Assembly: GCA_000727475.1 (NCBI GenBank)
Contig: KL647302.1
Span: 1,621,234 to 1,685,233 of the forward strand
DNA length: 64,000 nt
Direction of reading: 5' to 3'
Origin: Sarcocystis neurona
Lineage: Eukaryota; Apicomplexa; Conoidasida; Eucoccidiorida; Sarcocystidae
Below the pieces are notes generated by a model. The model searched no databases and had not been told where the DNA came from. It worked only from the letters and a program-made list of their open reading frames with translations. A program made the translations under genes and the position numbers. Positions 44,477 through 58,000 of the stretch are shown here, piece by piece; position 1 is the stretch's first letter; each line of letters starts with the position of its first letter.

Positions 44477-47400
44477 ATGGAAGAAGCCACGCCGGCAGCA
44501 GCAGCTGCAGCAGCTGCTGCGTCGGGACTCGACGCGTTGGTGCAGGAACAGCAGCAGGACGGCGTGTCGCAGGAGGAAGAGGCGCAGCGGCCGCAGGTGG
44601 CGGGGGGAGAAGGCGACGAGGCGTGTCTACCGGAAGCAGACGACAGCACGCCTGCTGCTCCTGGTGCTGGTGACGGCGAGATGGCAGAGGAGGAAGACTC
44701 TGAGGAAGAGGATGCAGGGTTCCACAGCAGCCGAAAGAGCAGGAACAAGAATGGCAGGTCGTCGTCTGCGTCGGTACAGCGTCAGAGCAGCAGCTCGGGG
44801 AAGCACAGCAGCAGCCGACATAGCAGCAGTAGTAAAAGCGTCGCGAAGAGCAAGAAGCGGCAGCAGCGACTGCGGAAGCAGGGACGGTCGTCGTCGCATT
44901 CTTCTTCCTTGAAGAAAGGAGGCGGAGGCTCTTCCTCCTCTTCCCTTCCTTCTTCGAGTCGGCTGTCTTCACAGCAGCAGCAGCGCAGCAGCAGCAAGCG
45001 CCGTCGCAGCAGCAGCCGCGAGAGAGTGAAGCATATGTCGGCAGGACGGAAGCGGAGAAGAAGCCGCACAGGGAGGAGCAGCAGCAGCGGCAGGTCTGTG
45101 GGGGAGGGGGAGAGCGTGGCCCTGGGAGGCAGCGAGGACCGCAGCAGTGCTGCTGCGGGCCAGGAATCTGTAGGTAGGACGGAGGAGCAGCTGCAGCAGG
45201 TGCGCGGGGTAGCAGCAGCGGGTGGCAGACGCGACAGCAGCGGCAGCAGCTCGTCAAGTGACAGCAGCCAGAGCAGCAGCGAGGGAGACAGCAGCGATGA
45301 GGAAGAGGAAGAAGAAGCAGCGATCGCTGAAGAAATGAGAGGATTTATTGTCAGCGAGGAGGAGGACGGAGAAGGCAGCAGCGGCGAAAGTGGCAGCAGC
45401 AGCAGCGGCGGCAGCAGCGACCGCGAGGAAGGCGAGGAGGGGCTGCAGCAGCTCGATGAGGACGACTTGGCGTTGATAGAGGAAAACACCGGCCTCACGG
45501 TGCGCAAGCAGCCGATGCTGCTCGAAGAAGAAGAAGAGGCGTGGGGAGACCGCCGGAACGAGACGTGGCGGCGGAAAGGCGGCAGCAGCAGCGGCGGCGC
45601 GGTCGCGGGGACGGCAGCTGCAGGAGAGCAGCAGCAGCAGCGCGGCGGCAGCAGTGGTGCGGCGGCGACGTCACAAGAGGTGACAGAGAAAGCTGCCGCA
45701 GAGAAGCGCTGGAAGGGCGACCGCGCAGCAGCAGCAGGAGGAGGAGCGGAGCAGCAGAAAGAGCCGCTTAAACGCGAGAACGTGCGCGTGCGACACAAGT
45801 ACCGCAGACTGAAGAAGGCAGCAGGCAGTGCTGCGTTTGCTGCTGCTGCCGACGACGAGGAGGAGGACGAGGACGCGAACAGCGTGGGGAAGGCGTTGTG
45901 GGGTGCAGAGGACAGGGCTGAGGTCAGCGGGGGCCGAAGCACCACAGCAGCAGCAGCAGGAGCGGGCAGGGGTTCCGAGAAAGAGCAGCAGCAAGGGGGG
46001 GATAAGGAGGACGACGAGCAGCGGGAGGTGGAGACGGCTGCTGCTGCTGCGGCTGCCGCCCTGCGGAGAGCAAAGAAAGCAGCTCTGCTCGAAGCAGCGA
46101 AGCAGACGGACGACCTGCCAACAAGTAGCCGAGGAGCTACAGCAGCAGAGGACGCTGCGGCAGCTGCTGCCGAGCAAGCGCTGCCTGTCGGCGACAGAGA
46201 CAGGAAAGCTGCTGCGACGGCGACGCCACAGGAGGGCAGGAGACGGGACTTCGGGAGTGCCGCTGCTGCTGGTGAAGAGGAGCGTCCGTCGGGGGAGGAC
46301 GCAGCAGCAGGAGCCGCGGCGGGAGCAGCGCAGCGAGGAGAAGACGGAAGAAGTCTGGGCAGTGGGGCGGTGCCGCTGGGCGTAAACGACGAGCACCAGC
46401 AGCAGCAGCAAAGCGAGGAGCGACAACTCTTCGGGCGGCAGTCGTCGGATGAGCAGCAGCAGGACGAGGCACAGGAGGAGAAGAGGCAGTCGCGGCGCGA
46501 CGAAGAGTACCGCGGCCGCGCCAAGAAACGCGACGCGCAAAACGAAGACTCACAGCAGGTGCTGCTCCTTCCAGCCCGCAGCTTGCCCATACCGTGGGAT
46601 ATATATCTATATATGTACACGTCCCACCGGCTTGCCTCTACCTTGGGAGGGATATATATAAATATATAAATATATGTACGCTTCTCCCCGGCTTGCCTGT
46701 ACCGTGGGAGGGATATATATATATATGTACACGTCTCCCCGGCTTGCCTCTACGTTGGGATATATATACGTCTCCCCACCGTGCTCTTACCTTGGGATAT
46801 ATAAATATTTATAATATACGTAGAAAATGCATGCATGGACACGCACATACATATATAAAGGAAGAAAGCGGTAGTAGACAGGGACGTCGAGGCACTTCCG
46901 TATACACACAGAGATTGTCATAGTGGGTAGGAAGGTACATAAAGCTCGTACACATATACATATATGTGTGCACACACACACACACATATATATGGAGCTT
47001 GTACACATACTTACGTATATATGTGAAGCTCGCACACGTACTGATCTACATATATATGACCCTTGGACGCATACATATATATATACATGTATACATATGT
47101 ATATAGAGCTTGTACACATACTCACATATACAATTTAGCGGAACGAAGGTAGACAAGGCGTCTGTAGACACGTTTCTTTGTCCATAGATTTTACAGAAGG
47201 TGGATTTACACTGATATGACGCTAGGAGATACGTGTGTGTTGGGGGGGGGGGTCTCTTTGTATGTATATATAGGGCAGTGGCTAGGTAGATAGATATCTA
47301 CTGAGCACATATATCTGTATGTGTGTGTATTTGTATGGAGTGCATATATAGACAAGAAGGTGGAGTAAGCTTGTAGGTCTCTTTTCCTGTCTACATATGT

Positions 47401-47855
47401 GTGTCTTCAGTAGAAGACCTGTAGAGAGAGATGAAACACGTGGAGGTAACACGTATGTAGGTGGTCCTCTCCATACATATATATGTATCGATACTGCTGT
47501 ATAGACACACACATGCATATATGTAAGTATCTGGTGGACGTGTAGAGTTCGAAGAGGAGAGGCTCACGCAGGCCGAGACGAATAGCAGGGGCAGCCAGAC
47601 GCGTGGGAAGTGGGGCGCAGCTACGCAGAGAGACGGAAGGCGGGGTAGGGACAGGGCCCCAGCCTCCCTCGACGAAGAGAAGTGGGCCAAGTGTCGCAGC
47701 AGCAGCAGCAGCCACGCCGTTGCGACTACGCTCCAGCAGATCGTCTTACGCATGTGTACATCCGTCAGCCTCCTCCATATATATACGTATCCATATGTAT
47801 GTGTCGCAAGGCCGCCACATGTGTGTGTGGGAGTCCGGACGTGCCTATGTATCAT

Positions 47856-47899
<44 letters not shown>

Positions 47900-50800
47900 T
47901 TAGAGATGCACGTATAGTTGTATGCACGTACGTACGTCTGAGTTCACGTATCAGCAGCCCCTTACGACTACACAGATATATACGTGTAAATCATGTGCGC
48001 CTGACAAGGGAGTGGATGGAGGTGACTGCCTGGGAGTCTGTATACGTCTATACATATATATGCATGTTGAGGCCACATGACCGAGGACGTGGGTTTCGAG
48101 CAGGTGTGCAGGGTCAAACCAACGAAGGGAGAACGAAGGAAAGCGAGAAAGAGACGTGCAACAGGGGAGCGCTGGGTGACGGCTCTGCCTGCGTGAAGGG
48201 AGCTCGGCGGATGTGTGCCACGTTGGGGAGTCCCTGCGCGAAGCCTGCGATGCATGCGCTTGCAGGTCGCCTCTTCCTCGGCGGAGCGTCTGCACACACA
48301 CGTCTGTAGAGGCAGCAGGGCGTCTGTACGAATACGTGTGTAGAGGCAGCCCACGTGTATCATGTGAATAAATATTCACTCGTAGGAGGGGTTGGAGGGA
48401 GCTCATATATTAATGTGGACCAACAGATGGAGAGTTCTTGTGGGGAGCTGAGGCGCTGGGACTCGGTCGCGTTGCACCCCCGGGGCTGCAGCACGGCTGC
48501 TCCGCTGCTGCTGCTGTTCCTCTGCGTCTTTGGCTGCGCGGCGGGGGTCTTTCCGCCACGTTTGTCTGCAGGCAGGCTGCAGGCTGCTGCTTCTTCGCTG
48601 AGCTTCGATGCTGCTTGACGCCGGTGTGTGGGGTTGTCTGCTGCTGTCGTCTTTGCCCTGATGGCGCAGGGGTGGCTGGCACGTCTGGTAGAGAGGTTGC
48701 TGCCGTTCCCAGACAGTCCGGTCGCCGCTGCTGCTGCTTCTGCTGCACCTCTCGCTGTTGGTGTTGCAGTGGCTACTGCTGCTGCTGCCGTGGCTGCTGC
48801 TCTTCTCTCACCTTTCCTGCTGCTAGGCCTTCTGCTGATCTCTCCCGTCGTTGCCGCTGGTGCTGGTCCTGCGGCGGTTCGCTCCCGCCTTTTGCTGCAC
48901 CTGTCACTGTTCTCCCCGCTTCGCTGCCTGTTGTGCTGCTGCTGGACTGCTGCCGTTGCGGCGTCTTCTGCTCCTGGTGCTGTCCTCCTGCATCTGCTGC
49001 TGCAGCTCCGGGTGGCGTTCTCCCCCGTGTTTTGCTGCTGCTACGCCACCGGAGCTACGCTGCTGGCGTCGCTTGCTACCCCTGTTGTTCTGTGCGTTTC
49101 CGTTGCCGCTGACGCTGCTCTCTACGGCCGACGCTGCTGCTGCGGGAGCTGCTTTTCTGTTGCAGCGAAAGGAGGAGGAGGAGGGCAGGGGCGCGAGCGG
49201 GTGGAGCAGCGAAGAAGATGAGGAGGACGGAGACCGAAGACTGGGAGACGGCGACAGAGAGAGGGAAGCCGGAGGAGGAGCCGGCGGCGAGGGGGAGTAC
49301 GACAGCAGCGTGAGGGGAGAGGAGGAGGAGGGGAGCAGCAGTCTGCTGCAGCAGCAGCAACGCTTGAACCCCGAGGCGTGGAATGTGGTGTGTGAGTGTT
49401 TCGGCGATGTGGACGCGGTGATTCGTATTCTGTGCAACCAACGCCCCGTAGGCGGTCGCAGCGGGGTGGGCAGCCGACGGCGGGTTGGCGCAGGGGCCGT
49501 GGCGGCAGGGCGCCGTGCAGGCGGCAGCGCGGGGGTCGGCGGTGGAGGCGGCCGCCGCGGCAAGCGATACGAAGAGGAGGAGGAAGACGAGGAGGGAACT
49601 TGTGCGGCTGACGCAGCGGCTGGCGCTGCAGCAGGCGAAGCCGGAGCAGCTCAGGCAGGTGCAGGCGGCGTGGTGGTTGGGTCGCGACGAGGGACAGCAG
49701 CGGCAGCAGGTGCTGGTGGTGGGCGGGGCGGAGCTGCGGGCGCGGCAGGAGGAGGCGGAGGGAGTCAGTCAAGCAGCACAGACGAGACCGAGGAGGAGGA
49801 AGACGTGGAAGAGTGTGGGGAGGCGTTTTTCTTCGGGAGAAAGAAGAGCAGCAGACGAGGACGCGGAGCCGCAGCGCCAGGAGGAGCAGGAGCCCCAGGA
49901 GGAGGAGGAGGTGCAGCAGCTGGCGCGACCGGGGGCGGACGAGGACTGCGACGCAGCAGCGCGGGCGCTGCTGCTGCTGCTGGACGCAAGGCCGGCGGAC
50001 TCCGCGGCAGCAGCAGGGGCTTCGGGGAGGACTACGACGAGGAAACAGCGGCAGAAAACGCAGGAGGCGGCGCTGCTGCGGCAGCAGAGGCAGCAGCAGG
50101 GTGGTGGGAAGAAGTAGGAGAGCCCGACGAGGTGAAGCGCGACTACCTCACGCGCTTCGACGGTCGGGTGCGGCGCGTAGATGTTCCTGAGCGACTATTT
50201 CTTCGATTCATGGACAGACCACGAAGACCGTCCAAGGTCGGCCGTCAAGCGCACAGGCAGAGACAGGGAGACGCAGACAAACTGACAAAAAAGAACGTCT
50301 TTTCTGCTGCGATGTGCACCCTTGCCTTTCTCCGGAGACGTATACCGCGATACCTTTATCTATATACGCATATATAATTACATGTATGTATATACATATA
50401 TGAGTATATACGAGGAGGGCATGTATTTGTACAAGACTACGCATGCGTATACATATATATATATATATATATGTGGTGGAGGTGTACATCTTCAAGACTA
50501 TACATATGTATATTATTTGAGAGTACAAGGTGAGAGTGGTATGCCAGTGTTCTGCAGCATTTCCTCACACGAACAGCGGTGTCTTTGTATGTGTTGCTGT
50601 CCTTTCGTCTGTCTGTCAATGTACATGTACACGTCCCCGTACATACAGATATACGTAAGTATGTAGTCATTTTTTGTTGCTGTGTTGGTCCGGGGTCTTG
50701 CGTTGTGTGTAGGCCTTCCTGGCAGCAGCAGCGAGGTGGATATCGGCTCGTTTGCTGCAGGAGTACGGGCCCCAGCTGACGGCAGCGGCGCTGCAGCGTC

Positions 50801-53800
50801 GTTACTACGACGCGTTCTGCGAGGGGTGTCAGCTGGGGCTGCCGCCGCTGCTGGAGCTGCGGAAGAAGGTGATGCTGCTGCTGCAGCTGCTGCTTCTGGA
50901 GCAGCTCGAGGTGGTCTTTATTCTCCATCACAAGCAGCACTTGCTGGCCCCGCCTCTGACCGAAGAAATGATCTGGCGCTGCTACGAGCTGGAGCTGATG
51001 TATTATCGTCTGTCTGTCCGGCGCCGCAGGGTAGCTGCAGTGCTGCAGGACGCCGTCGAAGGCGTGGCCGCGGTGGACGGCCCGAGGCAGGCCGCAGAGA
51101 CAGAGCAGCTGCTGCTCGCCTGCTGGAGACGCTGCTGCTACAGTCCGACGCTGCAGCGCGAGAGGCAGTTCCTGCTGCAACAACAGCAGCTGCTGCTGCC
51201 GACCAGCGGCGCTCCGCCCCACGCGGACGGCGGCGGCAGCGGCCCGCGTGGTGGCGGCAGCAGCAGCAGCAGCGTTGACCAGTACCTCGCGCTGCTGTAC
51301 GGGATCGCGGAAAAGAAGACAGCGCCAGCCGGTGCTGCAGCCGCAGCAGCAGCCGCCCAGGAGGCTGCAGCAGCAGGAACTGCGGAAAGCTTCTGGTCGG
51401 GAGAGGTAGGAGGCGGAGGAGGAGGAGGAGCCACTGCGGGTGGTTGGGCGCATGCAGCGTGGGACGACGACGATATTGCACTCGAAGATTTTCGCTCATA
51501 CTTGTACGTCACTTATCGCAAGTACATCCTGCATACCCGGTGCAACCCGCCTGTGCTCGACAGCAGCAAGTCGCAAAGAATCTCTGTGCAAGCGCCGTTG
51601 GAAGCGCAGGGCCCGCAGGCTGACACCCACGAGGTCACAGGAGGTCTCGGTGAGATAGCAGCGACAGCGACAGCAGCACAAGCAGACAGCAACTTTGCTG
51701 CGGAAGATGAGATAGCTGTCGGTGACAGACGTGCTGCAGGTGACGGCGTGGATCAGGGCGTGCAGCAGCAAGAGCAGCAGACGGAGGAGGAGGAGGAGCC
51801 GGTCGACCGCAGCGCGGGAGCAGCAGCGGACGGGGAGGAAGGGGGGACATGGGGTGTGTCGAGGGTGCTGGAAGGCGCCGCGGGGGTGCAGCCGCCGACG
51901 CAGCAGCAGCAGGAGACGCAGTTTACAGAGCACCAGCAGCAGAAGGAGGAGGAGGAGGAAGAAGAAAAGGAGGAAGAGAAGGCAGCTTGGCAGCAGCCGG
52001 GGGACCCGCGGCAGCAGGAGGGGGAGCTCGGTGACTTATCACTGCAGCAAGACGCAGAGCGGGGGTTGCCTTACCCCGCTGTCGCCGCGGAGGAGACGCG
52101 ACAGCAGCAGCAGCAAGCGTCGTGGAAGGGCGTGGACGAGCAGCTGCGCCGGTTGACGCTCACTTCGGATGTGGGGAAGCTGCAGCAGCAGCAGGACTTT
52201 GTCGTCAAAACAGATCCGGCTGCCCAGCAGACTCTTTCCGCAGCTTTGCCAGCAGAGCGCGGCCCCCCGACGCCCTACGAAAATGAAGACGGCGACGTGC
52301 TCGACGCTGCTGGGGGTGCAGCGTCGGGAGCAGGAGAGACACGCCTAGCGGCAGGAGCAGCACCAGGGGGGGGGGCAGGGACAGCAGAAGGAGTCACAGA
52401 CGCGCCCATGCGTTTTACTGAGGAGCCGCTGGTGGGCAGCAGTCCGGTGATGTCGCTGCCGGAGGATCCCACGCAGGAGGAGGAAGAGAAGCACCAACAA
52501 GAAGAAGAACAGCAGCAACCGCAGCAGAGTCAACCGTTTCTTGGTCACACAGAGCAGCAGGGGGATGCGAAGGTGGCGGCTGCCGCGGCGGAGCCGCAGT
52601 CTCTCGGTCCCTTCGCTGCTCTTGCCGCTGCTGACGAGGCCACGTCTTTGTTGCACGGCGGTGGTGCTGGTGGTGCTGCTGCTGCTTTGAGGCGAGCTGC
52701 TGCGGAATCGTCGGACAGCGCTGCAGCTCCTGCGTTTCTGGTTGCTGCTCCTGCAGCTGCGGCTGCCGTCTGTCTCACCGGGGTCGAGACTGCAGCGGCT
52801 TCTGCTTCACCTGGAGCTACTAGTCCGGCTTCGCCTGCTGCCGCTGCTGGAGCTGGCGCTTCTGTTGTTGCAACAGAAGACGCGAACGCGTCCTCTCTGC
52901 AGGTGGATGACGGTCGAGCGGCTGCGGAGTGGGCCACCAGTGATGGGGAGCGGTATGCTGCTGTGCGTAGTGCTGAGGGACCTGCTGCTGCTGCGGTGGC
53001 AGGAGCTGACGCTGACGCACTGCTCGCCTCTGGTCCTTCGGAGGCGCGACCCGGTGTTGCTGCCGAGGTACACGATGCTGCGACGTCTGCTGCTGCTGCT
53101 GCAGTACGTCCTGCCGTTTCCGCGGCCCCATCAATTACTGCGACGCGCACGTCAGAAGCAGAGGAGGAGGAGGAAGAGGAGGGGACCGGTGCGCGTGCAG
53201 GAACTAGTGACTGGCGCCGTCGCTGGGACGCCAGCAGTGGGCAGACAGCAGCAGCAGCAGCAAAGATCGAGTGCGCCGAGGAGGATAGTATGGAAGTCGA
53301 AGAAGAAACCGCCGATGAAGTGCTGCAGCGGCCTGCAGTAAAGGGAGACTGCGTCTTCCCGGGCCTCCCGACGGGTCCAGCAGCGGCAGCAAACGACCAC
53401 TCGTTCGTTCAGCAGCAGCAGCAGCAAGCGCAGCAGCAGCAGATCCATGCGTCGGGAGAGGACGGAATGGGGGAGGGAAACAGCGGCAACAGGAGCAGCC
53501 TTTCGTTGGGCGGGCATTCGTCGTCTGCGCAGGGGGTGCTGCATGCGGCAGTTGGGGCGGGTGCTTCTTACCAGCCGACTTTTGCTGATGCTGGAGCTGC
53601 TGCTGTCTCCGTCGTTCATCCGAACAGTGCTGCAGTAGCAGCTTGCGCGCCTGGCGCAGCGGGTGGTTCTTTCGCCGACAACGAGCAGTGGACCGCGTAT
53701 GCAGGGCGGGTGGCAACGCAGCAGGAGTCCGTGCAGCAACAGCAGTTTGTTCGGCAGGAAGGAGGAATGCACTGTGGGGACTCTGCTGCAGGACCGCCAG

Positions 53801-55038
53801 GGAGACAGGAAAGTGAGCAGCACGACAGCGACCGAGGGGACACACACACCCGCTTCACTAGCAGCAGCAGCAGCATAGAGGAGAACGCAGCGATCCTGGC
53901 GGAGGTTCCGAAGAGGCGTGGCCGCTGGGATGAGGCTCCCCCAGCAGCCGCGTTCTCTTCTGCTGATGCGTCTGCAGCTGGGACTGCTCCTGCGCCACCT
54001 CCTCCTCCACCTCTTCCTCTGCCTCCTGCTCCTCCTGCTACTGCTGCTGCGACGGTTGGTGCGGTCGGCGCTGGTGGTGGCAGTCGGGGGCACGAGCCGC
54101 TGGCGCGCGCTGGAGCGGTAGGACCCAGCAGTCAGACGCAGCAGCAGCAGCAGCAAATGAAGAACGCAGTTGTGCGACAACCGCAAGACGGCAGCAGGAG
54201 TGGGCGCCCTTGGAGAAGTCCGCGGGAAGAGGAGGAACAGCGGCAGCTGGACGCAGCAGCGGCAGAGATGCGCGAGTGGCAGCAGCTCGAGCAGCAGGCG
54301 GAAGCAGAACAAGTGCGAGTGATGCTACGCGAACGACGCAGACAACGCAGGGCCGCTGCTGTGCGCGACCAGCACCAGCAGGCAGCAGCAGTGGGGGGAG
54401 TAGGAGGAGGAGGAGCAGCCACTGCCGCAACCACGGCTACGCAGTACGCGAGAGTTGTCAGAGATTTCCCAGGACTCGAGTGTGTAGAGGTGAGCAGCGC
54501 GCCAACAGCAGCGTAGCAGCTGCAGGGGCGCAACAGCGTAGCAGCTGCAGGGACGTGGCCGCAGGGACGTGGCCTCAGGGACGCAACAGCGCAGCAGCAG
54601 CACCTCGGGAGGCCGGGGCAAGTAGAGGTCGCAGCAGCAACAGCAACAGCAGCACTGCAACAGCAGGCGAGAAGAAGCAGCAGCGGGAGCTACTCCGGCA
54701 GCAGCAGTCGCGTGCATCGGCTGCAGCAGCAACAGCGTCGTAGCAGGGCACCGCTGCGCTAAACGTGAGGACTGCTGCTGCATGTATATATATTGCGCGT
54801 CCCTCTAGAGACTTCTAATGCAGGTCCCTGTCTGTGTGTGGTCGTCTAACGCATGCGCGGCGACTGATGAGGGGGAAGACCCGTCCACTGGGTTGATTGG
54901 GGTGTACGTACACCCGACACAGAGAGAAGAGGAGGCGCTGCCGCTGTCGGCGCCATACGTTGGATCCCCCCGTTCTGCACGTATACATTGCGCACCTCTT
55001 CTTCGTCCTCCGGGATACTTTTTTGTGTATACATGTTA

Positions 55039-55073
<35 letters not shown>

Positions 55074-58000
55074 ACTTCCGCGCAAACACGTGGACCATGG
55101 GAGGGGCGGGGTATTTATTGTAGACCTCTTTTTTATATGGGTGTCGCCCAGGTTACTCGAACATGAGGAGAGACAGGTTCCAGCGAAGGCTCCCGCTTTC
55201 GCGATGAATGGGAAAGTGTTGCTATGAATAAAGACGTGGAGCTGCAGATGCGGCGACGCCCGCTCTTCGCGCGCCCCGGGGCCGTAAATGGCTACGCTTG
55301 TGTGGTTGATGTGTGGGGCGCTGCTGTGTGTCGCACGCTGCAGTTGACGGAGAGGTACGCGCTGGACTCGCTGTGGCAGCCGTACTTGCTGTCCCCGGAC
55401 GCGTTGGCTGCGAATTTTACACGGGTGCAGCAGCGCAGCAGCAGCAGTCGGTGGGGAGAGGGCAGCAGCAGCGGCACGAGCGGCTGGGGCCTGCGCAGCA
55501 GCAGCAGCTCGTGGGGAGAGGGGGACGGCAGCAGCAGCGTCAACGACGTGGGACTCGCAGCAGCAGCAGGAAGGAGTGTGGTGGAGCAGCTGCACCAACC
55601 GGCAGAGGCGCCGCATATTCCGATGGCAGGGGGGACTGCAGCAGCAGCAGCAGAAGCCTGCGCCGCAGCCGTGCAGGCTGTCGCACCTTGGTTGCTCTCT
55701 GCAGCCTTCCCTTCTTCGTCTTCGTTTTCTTCGTCCCCGGCTGGTGGGAGCTGGTTTTCCTCAATGCCTGGCTCCTCAGGATACGGCCGCCGAGGCGGCC
55801 CTGGCGCTGGTGCTGTAGGCCCGTGGCCCACAGCAGCAGCAGCAGAACTACTGCTGCCGGCGGGGGTGACGGCGGCAGAACACTACGAGCAAGTGGCCGA
55901 CAGCCTGGCGCATGCAGCCAACAGCTGGTGCGCAAACTTCTGCGTGAAGCCGTTTCAAAAAGGAGAGCAGCTGCACAGGACGATGATCGCCTACTACGCG
56001 AAGAAACTCGCCGCGTATCCCCCCCTGCGCATGCTACTCCGCAAGCGCTTTAGAGAGATCTGCTGCATCAGCTGCATCACGACTCCCAAGGGAGAAGCCG
56101 AAGCCGACCCTGCGAAGCCCTGCTGGTTCGCTAGGAGGCTATGGAGATTGCCTCTCGCCGTCTACTTGCACCAGGTCCGTGCGCACTTTTCTTCCACGTT
56201 TCGCCGCTCCTTTTTGAACTCCACACATCTAGAGAAAACAAAAGCAAGATACATTTACCACATATATATATGTATATATGTACATATGTCCATATGTATA
56301 TACGTGTGTATACGTATATACGTGTATGTAGCTGTGTGTGTGTCTGTGTGGAGGGCTGCACGATCGGTGTGTCTCGCTCTCTGTATGCAGACCACTGCAT
56401 CGTTGTGAAGCGAAGGTTTATGAATCTGCCTGCAGGCGTCTCGATCGTCTTGGCTGTGGCATCTGTCTCTCTACGTAATACACACTTTTGGTTGCTTTAG
56501 CTGTGTCTCTGTGCATGTGGTTTTGGCTGTGGTATCTGTCTCTCTCTATATTTCTCTGGCCGTACTGTCCGTCTCTCTACGCAGCCTTCTGGCGGTAGGA
56601 CGACTCCTCTGTTGCTGCGTATGTGCATATGTGCCTGTGTGCTGTCACTTGGAATGAAGTATATATTTGCCACAGGAAGATGACGGACGGAGGACAAGAA
56701 GACGACTGCAGGTGTAGCTTCAGGCCCAGAGACGTGTGATTTCCCCCACCTGAACCGACGTACATTCAGTTACCGTGTTTCCTATCTATTTTTATACATG
56801 TATACATATATGTGTGCGTATATACGTATGTATGTAGGGATGCGGGTACGTTGTTGCCAAGAGGCAGAGAAGGGAGGTAGCCGTCGTGTTGATATCAGCG
56901 AAGGAAGTGGTCGGAGGCGCGCTGCGTGGGTGCAGCAGTGTCGGTTCCTGGACGCTGCGGAGAAGCAGTTTGTGGTCTGTATGTACACCCGGTGGACACG
57001 CAGGAGAGGCACCTCGAGAGGTGTACGTACACCCGGTGGACACCTACGAGAGGCACCTTGAGGGGTGTACGTGCACCCGGTGCGCACGCAGAGACTGGTG
57101 ACTTTCTCTGACGTGCCTCAGGACTGCGGTGCCCGCTCGTGGCTCTCCCGTAGCTACGTCGCCTGCCCTAGACGTAAAATACACCTGCATATCCTTCTCT
57201 CTCTCTCCACATATATATATATGTACGTGTAGAGTGACAGAAGCACGGAGACATACGGGTATAACGGGGTGGGTTTCTGAAGTTATGTGTATGTGTATGT
57301 GTGTGTGTGTGTCTCCATATATACATATATATATGTATATATATGCGAGAGAGAAAGAGAGAGATAGAGAGATAGAGAAAACTACACATATGCATGTATA
57401 TATATATGGGAACAGGTGTAAGCCCGCGTTCAGCACGTACGAATGTACATGTAGAGGTGTTTGTGTGGTGGACTGCTGGACCTGCCTTCTTTTTTGGTCG
57501 TGGACGGGGAGGGGCGGTAAGAGAGGATCCTGTGCATGCGTCGCGATAACGAACAATGAAGCAGGTGCCGTTACTGCAGAGAAAGGAAGAGAAACGAAGG
57601 ACGCAGTACTTCCATATACGTGTATATGTGGATATGGGTAATAGAGACGTGTCCTGCTATGCGGGTCTGTCTTTCCGTTGTGTGTTCCTGCAGATCGTCC
57701 CCCGGTTCGAAGAAGAGCCGCCGTTGCGACCGTGGAGTGATCGGCAGCAGCGGCGAGAGGAAGCGCGACGGCGGGTGGCTTTGTTGCGCGAGCGTTTGCG
57801 GCAGCAGCAGCTGCAGCAGCAGAGAGAGCGGCGGCAGCAGGAGGAAGAGAAGAAGAAGAAGCAGCAGCGTCTGGATGTGTCGCAGCAGCAGGGCGAGGAG
57901 GAGGAGGATGAGGAGAAGAGAAAGCAGGAGGAGGAGGAGGAGAGACGCGAGAGGAAGAAGCGGGAGCAGCAGCTGAAGCAGCAACAGGCAGAGCTGCAGC

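Noticed and set aside
44782..46620. 612-codon minus-strand open frame
   Set aside because: It is antisense to SPT6 exon 1 and made of Ser/Leu/Pro/Arg from complementing CAG/GAG codons. The plus strand carries clear SPT6 motifs.
49485..50117. Second plus-strand frame within SPT6 exon 2
   Set aside because: Protein-like in places (LVRLTQRLALQQAKPEQL), but the frame that carries FGD and PERLFLR is open throughout and phase-correct.
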